Shown here: one piece after another, positions 1 to 5,988 of the stretch
Numbering within the stretch: position 1 is the first letter of the stretch
Layout: the number at the start of each line of letters is the position of its first letter
Source of the DNA: Ktedonobacter sp. 13_1_20CM_4_53_11
GTDB lineage: Bacteria; Chloroflexota; Ktedonobacteria; Ktedonobacterales; Ktedonobacteraceae
Direction of reading: 5' to 3'
Assembly: GCA_001919995.1 (NCBI GenBank)
Contig: MNIY01000118.1
Coordinates: forward strand, 1-7,249
DNA: 7,249 nt
Notes under the pieces: model-generated
The model's input: only the letters and a program-made list of their open reading frames with translations
Told to the model about the DNA's origin: nothing
Database searches by the model: none
Translations under genes and position numbers: made by a program

Positions 1-311
1 CCATGCTTGCCATCCTGATACGCTCTGATCGCTTGTGAGAGGCGCAGAGCCGCATTTTTGAGCGGAGAGGAATACACGCTTTTCAAAAAGGGATGCTGCT
101 CTTTGAGTGCCGGGATCAGGTCCCGTAAGCCCCGTTCGGTGGAGAGCGTCTTGCCTACGCTTTTGTCCTGGCTCGCCCGATACTGCGTGCGCAAGGCATT
201 GGCTCGCTCTAGCAGCGTGTTGTAGAGCCAGTTGGCAATGCGCGACTGGCTATCGAGCACAGCGGCTTCGCCCTCACCGACTTGGAGCAGGATTTTGACG
301 GCTGATTTCAT
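1..311 (-). CDS. tnpB: TnpB (IS200/IS605 OrfB family) RNA-guided nuclease, 5' part only
   Basis: The reading frame opens at the ATG at 309-311 and stays open for 103 codons to the left edge with no stop, so the gene continues outside the window. The product begins MKSAVKILLQVGEGEAAVLD and carries the helical pattern typical of the TnpB N-terminal domain: IANWLYNTLLERAN near residues 27-40, then a basic linker, then LKEQHPFLKSVYSSPLKNA and LRLSQAIRAY near residues 75-100. The family is known as RNA-guided DNA nucleases of IS200/IS605-type elements, using a RuvC fold that here lies off-window together with the zinc ribbon and the 3' omega RNA. The start is supported by AAGGAA eight nucleotides upstream and by a promoter at 350-378. 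No tnpA is visible upstream, so within the window this looks like a tnpB-only element. Whether the rest is intact cannot be judged. Confidence 0.88.
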   Translation of the reverse strand, partial: MKSAVKILLQVGEGEAAVLDSQSRIANWLYNTLLERANALRTQYRASQDKSVGKTLSTERGLRDLIPALKEQHPFLKSVYSSPLKNAALRLSQAIRAYQDGKH

Positions 312-324
312 GGACGACTTCCTT

Positions 325-345
325 GAACAAACATTCCATTTGTTC
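325..345. repeat. Short perfect inverted repeat upstream of tnpB
   Basis: GAACAAA (325-331) and TTTGTTC (339-345) are perfect inverted repeats around a 7-nt loop. They lie between the predicted transcription start and the tnpB ribosome binding site (319-324). IS200/IS605 elements normally carry subterminal hairpins near their ends, so this may be part of the left end, or a 5'-UTR hairpin limiting tnpB translation. Both roles are inference; only the palindrome is seen. Confidence 0.45.
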
Positions 346-349
346 TTGT

Positions 350-378
350 ATGTTACGGTGAAACGCCTCCCATGTCAA
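350..378 (-). promoter_or_regulatory. Sigma-70-like promoter for tnpB
   Basis: On the minus strand a perfect TTGACA (-35; plus 373-378) is followed after exactly 17 bp by TAACAT (-10; plus 350-355, four of six consensus positions). Transcription would begin near 343, about 32 nt before the tnpB ATG and inside the 325-345 hairpin. Spacing, orientation and position all fit tnpB expression. Not experimentally supported. Confidence 0.6.
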
Positions 379-403
379 GAGATATCCAAATTTTTCGTAA
401 CTG

Positions 404-673
404 CTACATGCCCCCGATTGTACAGAGTCCATACCTTGGATGCCCTACCACCGTTCCTCGCTTGAGTCCAAGCGATCGCGTCCCACCGTAGGGTTTGCGC
501 TCACCGCCCTTTGACGCCTGCAAGCGATGCAGTTGACGACGATGCAAGACGGCTGGCACCACGTACCACAACCGGGCACACGTTGGTCGCCTCGCCCCTC
601 TGACGCAAGCCGCCAGCACCCATCCATCCACCGCGTGCAAGTCAACGACTGCCTCGACTTGCTCCTGCTCTTC
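404..673 (-). pseudogene. IscB-like (RRXRR/HNH family) nuclease, decayed C-terminal remnant
   Basis: Between an in-frame TAG at 674-676 and a TAG at 404-406 the minus strand encodes about 89 residues with features I recognise from the C-terminus of IscB-like RRXRR/HNH proteins. These are a LHAVDGWVLAA segment (HAVDG at 623-637), which matches the third RuvC motif with its His and Asp, then RRQLH (527-541) and KGGERKPYGGT (479-511), followed by a GLKRGT-type beta-strand. The N-terminal RRXRR region, the first two RuvC motifs and the HNH insert are not found upstream in any frame, and the usual C-terminal extension is cut short at 404. There is no plausible start codon with a ribosome binding site. 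This is therefore a fragment rather than a gene. The family is known to use an omega RNA encoded 5' of iscB; none can be identified here. Assignment rests on motif memory, not on a search. Confidence 0.6.
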
Positions 674-942
674 CTACGATAGGAGCAACGAGAAGGCGAT
701 CGCATCTACGTCACAAGCTCGTGGCTTGGAGGCTGGAACAGATTCCTCACTTCTCGTCTCCGCGTCTCGCTCCTTTCTATCTCGTGTACCTAATCTCTTC
801 TCTTATAGTACAAGGGGGAGAGGTTGGGTTGTGGGTGGAGGTCTTTAGACCGCCCTGCAGGGGTAGCATTAGAGGCAAAGGAGGACGAGAGCGACGTAAG
901 CGTCTTTACGAGTATCTAGTCGCTTCTGAAGTAAAATCATAA

Positions 943-963
943 AAACCTCCTCTAAGGAGGTTT
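943..963 (-). terminator. Strong hairpin, possible intrinsic terminator on the minus strand
   Basis: AAACCTCCT (943-951) pairs perfectly with AGGAGGTTT (955-963) around a 3-nt loop. Read on the minus strand, the stem is followed by a T-rich run (complement of 935-945), as in a rho-independent terminator. On the plus strand the 3' arm contains a consensus Shine-Dalgarno sequence and no T-run follows, so plus-strand termination is unlikely. No minus-strand gene ends close by, so what would be terminated is unclear. Confidence 0.5.
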
Positions 964-1025
964 AGCCAATGGCCGCGTGGGTATAGGAATTATGGGGCAG
1001 TAATGAAGCAGGTGGGGGGGCCCTC

Positions 1026-1034
1026 TGTTATAAT
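1026..1034 (+). promoter_or_regulatory. Extended -10 promoter upstream of the glycosyltransferase gene
   Basis: TGTTATAAT is a perfect extended -10 element (TG, one base, then TATAAT at 1029-1034). The -35 region (AAGCAG at 1006-1011, 17 bp upstream) is poor, which extended -10 promoters tolerate. It is the best promoter candidate before the glycosyltransferase start at 1461 and would give a leader of about 420 nt. A closer promoter cannot be excluded. Confidence 0.45.
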
Positions 1035-1251
1035 GAAACGAGATAGCTGGAAGGTTTTAGAACGACGGGGGATGTCTATCACACAAAGGCTATTGGTTGT
1101 AAGGGGATTCCTGGCCTCTGGAAGACAGCTGTGAAGACCACGCTGGATGATTTCTCTCTGCAGGTGGAAATCCTTCATCATCTCAGAAATCGGGTATCGC
1201 CATAGTGCTGACGTCCTGTATCTTTCGTGGGCAAGATATTCAAACGGCTCT

Positions 1252-1276
1252 CCGCCTGATCCTGAAGAACAGGCGG
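1252..1276 (+). other. Hairpin inside the glycosyltransferase leader
   Basis: CCGCCTG (1252-1258) and CAGGCGG (1270-1276) form a perfect GC-rich 7-bp stem with an 11-nt loop. No T-run follows, so it is not an intrinsic terminator. It could be one arm of a structured 5' leader, but I match it to no riboswitch class. Confidence 0.4.
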
Positions 1277-1448
1277 CTTGTGACGCTGCCCTGATAAGCA
1301 TAGCGTGGGGAACGTCTTCTGGGGCTGCGACGGTGGAGAGGACTTTCAGCTCTCAGGTCAACCTACCCTGGCGGTACTCAATACGTGGTATACCTCGTCG
1401 CAGTCCTAGCATCGCCTGACCGGCTTGCAAGAAACGATCTCATCGTAT

Positions 1449-1454
1449 GAAGGA
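1449..1454 (+). promoter_or_regulatory. Ribosome binding site fixing the glycosyltransferase start
   Basis: GAAGGA lies six nucleotides before the ATG at 1461. The longer open frame could begin at TTG 1425, but no Shine-Dalgarno sequence precedes that codon, so 1461 is preferred. Confidence 0.7.
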
Positions 1455-1460
1455 TGTTTG

Positions 1461-4400
1461 ATGAAACTTCAGAAACTGGAAAATGTAGCAACACAGACGA
1501 CAAAGAAAGTCACAACTGCAGATATCACAGATGAAAGAAACAGGCGACTGCTGATTGAGCGTTACAAGGAGTGGCTTGCGACGCATACGAGCCGGAACAC
1601 CATCAACAATGCGCTGCGGGAGATGAACGAATACGCGGAGAGCGCGGGGAAGACGGTGCTGGTTGGGGAGCAAAAAGTGACTATTTTCGCTCCCTTCCGA
1701 CCGGAGCATTCAGCTCTATGGGTGATTACCAGGTGGCAGAGTATCGTGCTGATGCTACTAGCGCTAGGCGGGTGCCTCGGACTGCAATTTTTTCGCCAAC
1801 AAACGCTGCTTGTGGCGATGACGATCATCACGGCGCTCTATCTTGGGCACCTGTTGACGACTGTCGGGCTATCGTTCTTTACCTTCCGGCGCTCGACTGA
1901 AGAAGAAATCGACAAGGGAATTGTCGAGGCTTTACGCGACGCGGACTGGCCCTCCTACACGATCCTATGTCCGCTGTACCGCGAGGCCCGCGTTGTGCCA
2001 CAATTCGCGCGTGCTATGATGTCTATGGATTATCCAGTGGAGAAACTGCAGATCCTCTTCCTGACAGAGGCGGACGATGCCGACACACGAAACGCCATCC
2101 GCGCCTTAACACTGCCCTCGCATTTCAAGATCGTGACTGTGCCGCAAGGTTCACCACGGACGAAGCCACGCGCATGTAACTTTGGTTTGATGCAGGCTTT
2201 TGGCCAGTACGTGGTTATTTATGACGCGGAAGATATTCCGGAACCGACACAGTTGAAAAAGGCAGTGTTAACGTTCGCCAATCATGGACCTGACCTGGCG
2301 TGTGTCCAGGCGAAGCTCAACTTCTACAATCCGTACCAAAATGTGTTGACGCGCTGGTTTACCGCGGAATATTCGCTGTGGTTTGACCTGATCTTGCCAG
2401 GCTTGCAGAGCGCGAAATTATCTCTTCCCCTGGGAGGCACCTCGAATCACTTCCCAACACAGATCCTGCGCGCGCTCGGGGGCTGGGACGCCTTCAATGT
2501 CACGGAGGATTGCGACCTGGGCCTGCGGTTGTCGCGCTACCAGATGGAAACGGTCGTTTTGAATTCGACCACCTATGAAGAGGCAAATTCAAAGTTCAAG
2601 AACTGGATACGACAACGCTCGCGCTGGATCAAGGGCTATATGCAGACGTACCTGATCAATATGCGCAGGCCGTGGCGCTATTTGCGTCCCGGGCGCTTCA
2701 GAGAATTTGTCTCATTACAACTGGTGATTGGGGGGAAAACGGCTTTTCTCTTCCTCAATCCCTTCCTCTGGTGCCTGTTCGTCCTCTACCTCTTCCTTGG
2801 TCATGACGTAGCGGAGGCCTATCATCAATTATTTCCCAGGCCGCTGCTCTACGCTGGTGCGTTTTCGCTGATCTTTGGCAACTTCTTCTATATCTACATG
2901 TATCTGCTCGCCTGCCTGAAGCGCAAGCAGTACTACTTGATCAAGTGGGCATTGTCCATCCCACTCTACTGGGCGATGATGAGTATCGCCGCATGTATGG
3001 CCTTTTTCCAGCTTATTGTAAAGCCGCACTACTGGGAAAAGACAGAGCATGGCCTGCACCTCGGCAAGAAACCAGGGGGGGCGATCCCAGATTTTGCCTC
3101 GCTCAATGCATCGCCGTACCTCGAAGACACGCCGACTTTGCTGGTACCGGTGCCAACGCTTGCCTCCACCAACAAGCAAGAGCAAGCCTCTTCGATCACG
3201 GCAGCCTTTCAGGCCATATCGACGATGCCAGCACCGGCGATTACACGCAAAGAGCGTGTCGAGTTGAAGCAGCCCAAAGGCAAGAGCTTGAGAGACCCCT
3301 GGTTCCTGGTAACGATTATTACGGCCCTTCTCACGAGTATCAGCGCCTGCTGGTATTTTTTTCAGCAGCGAGAGATCCTGCTCTATGGAGACTCATACTC
3401 GCACATGATGTTGGCGCGGCGCTTCTTTGACAGTCAATCACCAGGGGTTGCGCAACTGGGTGGCGTGTGGTTGCCATTGCCGCAGGTGGGGATGCTGCCG
3501 TTCATCTGGAATGACTCCTTGTGGCGTTCAGGGTTGGCAGGCAGCTTCTCCTCGATGACCTGCTATGTAGTGGCATCCTGCTGTATTTTCCTGGCGGCAC
3601 GGCGGATTACACATGATCATGTCGCCAGTTATGTGGGGACGCTGGCCTTCATCTTGAATCCAAATATTTTGTATTTGCAGTCTACACCGCTCAGCGAACT
3701 GGTCTGTATCGCGACCTCCACGCTGGCTTGCTATTTCTTTCTCTGCTGGACGCAGGACAACTTTCCCAGGCAACTGGTGTGGGCGGCTGCGAGTATCTTT
3801 TTAGCGACGCTAGCGCGCTACGATGGCTGGGCATTGTTCATGGTGATGCTTCCTCTCATCGCCGTCGTCGGTTTGCTCAAACGCCGGGGCTGGAGAGAGA
3901 TCCAGGGGAATTTGTTCGTATTTGGAGTGCTCGCCAGTCTCGGCATCGTGCTGTGGTTGATCTGGAACCAGCTCATTTTTCACGACATGTTCTACTTCCA
4001 GAAAGGTCCCTATTCCGCTCTGGGACAGGCCATCAGTCTCAATCAGATCCGTGCGGAGCAGACATATCACAATCTCTGGCAATCAATACGATACTATGTT
4101 GTGACTTCGGTGGACACGTTCGGGTCTATCCTTTTGGCGTTGGGGCTTGTAGCGTTGATCATTTTTCTTGTGCGCAAACGGTTAACTACTGATACACTGG
4201 CGGTGATGATGTTCCTCGTGCCTTTCGTCTTTTATGTGCTGACGATGTATTCCGGGCAGGTTGGTATATACGTGCCGGGAGCGGACCCACTTAACGATCC
4301 AAATCATTTGTTCAACGTGCGTTTTGGCAGTGCGATGGTGGCCTCTGTAGCGGTTTGCATGGCGATCCTGGCGGGGTATGTGCGGCAGGCACTGCCAAGG

Positions 4401-4922
4401 CGCTGGAGGCCGGTGGGAAGAGTGGGGCAAATGGCGGTCGCGCTGGTGATCGTCGCGCAAGCGGTGCTGATTGTTGCTGGTGGCATTATCACCCTCGAAG
4501 ATGGAATATATGGAGGATCCTGCGCATTTCCGCACCCGATCAATGTGTACCTGGCGCAACATTATAATGGGGGGAGGGTGCTAGAAAACACCTTTACCTC
4601 GAATATTGATGGAGCGGATGCAGGGTTACTGCTCAAGGACATTGTGTATGACGGTTCAGATAATTTGTGGGCGAAGGCGTTGAAGAATCCGGAGGCGATG
4701 GTGGATTGGGTTATTGTGGACCCGGGCAATGCCAAAGATATTGTGGCGCAGCATATTGATGTGAATAGTCCGCAGTTCCAGCAGAACTTCACACTTGCCT
4801 ACAAAGAGCACTATGGGCTGCGCTTGTATCATCGCAACGGGCTGCCCCCGCTGCCGACGCGTCCCATTTCGCCGTATTTGGCGAGTGCGCATAGTCTTTG
4901 TAAGACGGGGACGACGGGGTAG
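1461..4922 (+). CDS. Fused membrane glycosyltransferase: GT2 (cellulose-synthase-like) plus GT-C/GT39-like module
   Basis: The product has 1153 residues. Residues 1-90 are soluble and charged, and two membrane helices follow (about 95-111 and 117-141). A cytoplasmic GT-A domain comes next, with TILCPLYREA (167-176), an LTEADD nucleotide-binding segment (about 201-206), DAED (255-258), TED (348-350) and QRSRW (385-389); these are the conserved residues of processive family 2 glycosyltransferases. Membrane helices at about 418-446, 460-486 and 494-520 complete the first module. A Pro/Thr/Ser-rich linker (about 523-612) leads to a second polytopic module starting near 614. Its first outer loop carries DSYSH (D644, Y646, H648) and its WLPLP (670-674) segment resembles GT-C/GT39-like transferases that use polyprenyl-linked sugars. 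A soluble tail follows residue 1010. Such a protein would build or modify a surface polysaccharide or glycolipid; donor and product are unknown. Each module is close to the size of a stand-alone protein, so this is a fusion. It appears monocistronic. Confidence 0.88.
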   Translation: MKLQKLENVATQTTKKVTTADITDERNRRLLIERYKEWLATHTSRNTINNALREMNEYAESAGKTVLVGEQKVTIFAPFRPEHSALWVITRWQSIVLMLLALGGCLGLQFFRQQTLLVAMTIITALYLGHLLTTVGLSFFTFRRSTEEEIDKGIVEALRDADWPSYTILCPLYREARVVPQFARAMMSMDYPVEKLQILFLTEADDADTRNAIRALTLPSHFKIVTVPQGSPRTKPRACNFGLMQAFGQYVVIYDAEDIPEPTQLKKAVLTFANHGPDLACVQAKLNFYNPYQNVLTRWFTAEYSLWFDLILPGLQSAKLSLPLGGTSNHFPTQILRALGGWDAFNVTEDCDLGLRLSRYQMETVVLNSTTYEEANSKFKNWIRQRSRWIKGYMQTYLINMRRPWRYLRPGRFREFVSLQLVIGGKTAFLFLNPFLWCLFVLYLFLGHDVAEAYHQLFPRPLLYAGAFSLIFGNFFYIYMYLLACLKRKQYYLIKWALSIPLYWAMMSIAACMAFFQLIVKPHYWEKTEHGLHLGKKPGGAIPDFASLNASPYLEDTPTLLVPVPTLASTNKQEQASSITAAFQAISTMPAPAITRKERVELKQPKGKSLRDPWFLVTIITALLTSISACWYFFQQREILLYGDSYSHMMLARRFFDSQSPGVAQLGGVWLPLPQVGMLPFIWNDSLWRSGLAGSFSSMTCYVVASCCIFLAARRITHDHVASYVGTLAFILNPNILYLQSTPLSELVCIATSTLACYFFLCWTQDNFPRQLVWAAASIFLATLARYDGWALFMVMLPLIAVVGLLKRRGWREIQGNLFVFGVLASLGIVLWLIWNQLIFHDMFYFQKGPYSALGQAISLNQIRAEQTYHNLWQSIRYYVVTSVDTFGSILLALGLVALIIFLVRKRLTTDTLAVMMFLVPFVFYVLTMYSGQVGIYVPGADPLNDPNHLFNVRFGSAMVASVAVCMAILAGYVRQALPRRWRPVGRVGQMAVALVIVAQAVLIVAGGIITLEDGIYGGSCAFPHPINVYLAQHYNGGRVLENTFTSNIDGADAGLLLKDIVYDGSDNLWAKALKNPEAMVDWVIVDPGNAKDIVAQHIDVNSPQFQQNFTLAYKEHYGLRLYHRNGLPPLPTRPISPYLASAHSLCKTGTTG

Positions 4923-4931
4923 GGGCAACTG

Positions 4932-5066
4932 TTACTCTTGGAGGGGGAAAGAGACGATAAACTTTGAGCCTTTTCCTTTTTCACTTTCAGCCGTGATTTT
5001 TCCGTCGTGGCGCTTGACGATTTCATGAGCACTGTCCCTGCCTGGATCTTGGACGTATCCAATCAA
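4932..5066 (-). pseudogene. Sensor histidine kinase, C-terminal ATPase-domain remnant
   Basis: A short minus-strand frame between TGA (5067-5069) and TAA (4932-4934) encodes about 44 residues. It contains AHEIVKRHDGKI and then SEKGKGSKFIVSFPLQE before a natural stop. This is the last part of a histidine-kinase HATPase_c domain: the helix after the G1 box, then the GxGSxF-type G2 strand and the final beta strand. The glycine-rich G1 box that should precede AHEIV is replaced by DPGRDS. The rest of the ATPase domain, the His-containing DHp domain and any sensor are absent on the far side, where a TnpB-element remnant lies instead. It ends nine bases from the stop of the convergent glycosyltransferase gene. 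It is most likely a relic of a kinase truncated by mobile-element activity or deletion, with no function of its own. Confidence 0.72.
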
Positions 5067-5147
5067 TCAGACACGAGCCTGGTTAAACTATCAATCTGGG
5101 TTTCCACTTTTGTACTCCTCAGGAAGTATATATCTGTAGTACCTTGA

Positions 5148-5390
5148 CAACGGAAGAGTGTTTGTGGGTTCCAGGCTCAATCGTTCGCCTGGGAAAAGCA
5201 CGAGCGTGTTTCACCAATGGACACTCTCTTTCTTCTTACCGTTGACAAGAACCACGTCAACGATGAACTACTAGAACTGAGAACTACCGCAGGGCTTGCG
5301 GAAAGTCATGCCTGTGGAGGCGGTGTAAGAGCACCTACGGATATATTTGTAGTAGCCAACCTCCAACGAAGCAGGAAAGCCCTATCGTGA
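5148..5390 (+). pseudogene. TnpB C-terminal remnant (degenerate zinc ribbon and RuvC-III)
   Basis: A plus-strand frame of 80 codons ends at TGA 5388-5390. Its tail, ELLELRTTAGLAESHACGGG, is the kind of C-terminal extension I recognise from IS200/IS605 TnpB proteins, and it lies directly before the right-end hairpins as expected. Upstream, KSVCGFQAQS resembles the first half of the TnpB zinc ribbon (CxxCGF) with the first Cys replaced. ERVSPMD sits where the second CxxC pair should be, and KNHVNDE sits where the RuvC-III DRDVNAA motif should be, so the catalytic Asp is lost. An in-frame TGA at 5145-5147 blocks the frame further up, and no upstream TnpB coding sequence is visible. The gene is dead as a nuclease. 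The zinc-ribbon and RuvC alignment is by eye and less certain than the tail. Confidence 0.62.
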
Positions 5391-5433
5391 GATAGGGAAG
5401 CCCGTCAGCGTTTACGCGACGGGAGGATGTCAC
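5287..5433 (+). ncRNA. TnpB-type omega/reRNA-like RNA and element right end
   Basis: Overlapping the end of the tnpB remnant is a series of helices: CCGCA/TGCGG (5287-5291 with 5297-5301), a GGTGT/GCACC arm near 5323-5336, CCCTATC/GATAGGG closed by a GTGA tetraloop (5380-5397), and CCCGTC(A)GCG with CGCGACGGG (5401-5423) around TTTA. The block is introduced by GAAGCAGGAA (5368-5377) and ends in GGATGTCAC (5425-5433). This arrangement is typical of the right end of tnpB elements, where the RNA that guides TnpB is processed from the 3' end of the tnpB transcript and the guide is the flanking DNA after the end. By that logic the guide would start at about 5434. Transcription is not shown, and the helices are read by eye. 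Confidence 0.55.
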
Positions 5434-5488
5434 ATCCCCATCCCATGAATGGGAGAGGACTTCCCGCGCCGGTTGGGTAAAGAAAAGC

Positions 5489-5516
5489 GGGAGCGCCGTT
5501 TTGCGCTCCTGTTTTT
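5489..5516. terminator. Bidirectional rho-independent terminator
   Basis: GGAGCGC (5490-5496) and GCGCTCC (5503-5509) form a perfect 7-bp GC-rich stem around CGTTTT. On the plus strand TGTTTTTCT follows, and on the minus strand CGCTTTTCTTT follows. It begins right after the stop codon of the minus-strand DUF3090 reading frame (5517-5519), so it is the natural end of the dehydrogenase-DUF3090 operon. It would also stop plus-strand transcripts coming out of the tnpB remnant and its RNA. Confidence 0.85.
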
Positions 5517-5967
5517 CTATTCTTCCTCATCTTCCTCTTCTATCACCTGCACAATTTCATGATAGCCATTCTGTTTCACACAGGCATGTGGACCCCCATC
5601 AAGTGGTGTCCTCCAGGATTATTTCGACCGGCGTTACAGTAAACGTGAAGCTTTCATCGCGCTCATCATACGTAAGGCCCATCTGGGACGACCGCAAGTC
5701 GTATTCGGGAGCAGAGAGAAAATCTGAAGGTAATCCGGCGGGAGCAGGGGGGCCGCCAGCCTGTGCCTCCGTGCGCAATACCTGTCCCTCGGTCAGCTGT
5801 GCCAGGACCTGATCTAACGTCAGGGAGAGGCGGTTAAGTTGCTCCTTCTCCATCCAGATAATGGCGGAGCCGCGTCTACTCTGTACATACAGGCAGAAGC
5901 GGCGCTGACCCGGTTGGCCCACAGAAGCCGCGCCCAGTATTTCTAAAGAACCCAGATCCAAACTCAT
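5517..5967 (-). pseudogene. DUF3090 family protein, broken by internal deletion and frame change
   Basis: The start is ATG 5965-5967, preceded by GAGAGGTGAT at normal spacing. The first frame gives 122 residues: LGSLEILGAASVGQPGQRRF, then WMEKEQLNRLSLTLDQVLAQ at about 38-57, then a GLTYDERDESFTFTVTP strand pair. This is the N-terminal two thirds of a DUF3090 protein. It stops at TGA 5599-5601. The family's C-terminal segment is present in another frame immediately after, reading TPLDGGPHACVKQNGYHE and an acidic tail to TAG 5517-5519. Intact members are about 180-200 residues. The roughly 40 residues expected between the two parts, including the first CxxC of the zinc-ribbon-like end, are missing. 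The gene therefore has a deletion plus a frame change. It sits 21 bp after the dehydrogenase stop, in the same operon. DUF3090 has no assigned biochemical role. A truncated 122-residue product might still be made. Confidence 0.78.
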
Positions 5968-5988
5968 GCTATCACCTCTCAACACTAG

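Larger units (their letters stand above)
674..1460. other. Gene-poor interval with hairpins and the glycosyltransferase leader
   Basis: I find no convincing protein gene in this stretch on either strand. It contains a pyrimidine-rich block (about 744-785), a G-rich block (814-841), the short palindrome GGTCTTTAGACC (842-853), the strong hairpin at 943-963, an extended -10 promoter at 1026-1034 and a hairpin at 1252-1276. The open frames here have no ribosome binding sites and no recognisable motifs. The part from about 1040 to 1460 would be the untranslated leader of the downstream glycosyltransferase gene if the 1026-1034 promoter is used. Confidence 0.6.

Noticed and set aside
1033..1134. 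Small plus-strand frame beginning MKRDSWKVL
   Set aside because: Its ATG overlaps the -10 box and has no ribosome binding site.
990..1301. Minus-strand open frame of 103 codons
   Set aside because: No ribosome binding site, no recognisable motif, and it covers the putative promoter and leader of the plus-strand gene. Probably chance.
1147..1419. Plus-strand open frame of 90 codons just before the glycosyltransferase
   Set aside because: No Shine-Dalgarno sequence and no familiar motif. The three plus frames here give equally unconvincing peptides.
1425..1460. TTG start adding 12 residues to the glycosyltransferase
   Set aside because: No ribosome binding site before TTG 1425, whereas GAAGGA is well placed before ATG 1461.
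4829..5062. Minus-strand open frame of 77 codons overlapping the glycosyltransferase end
   Set aside because: It is an out-of-frame shadow. A different minus frame carries the histidine-kinase signature.
5140..5172. TTGACA at 5144-5149 as a promoter for the omega-like RNA
   Set aside because: No acceptable -10 box at 16-18 bp spacing.
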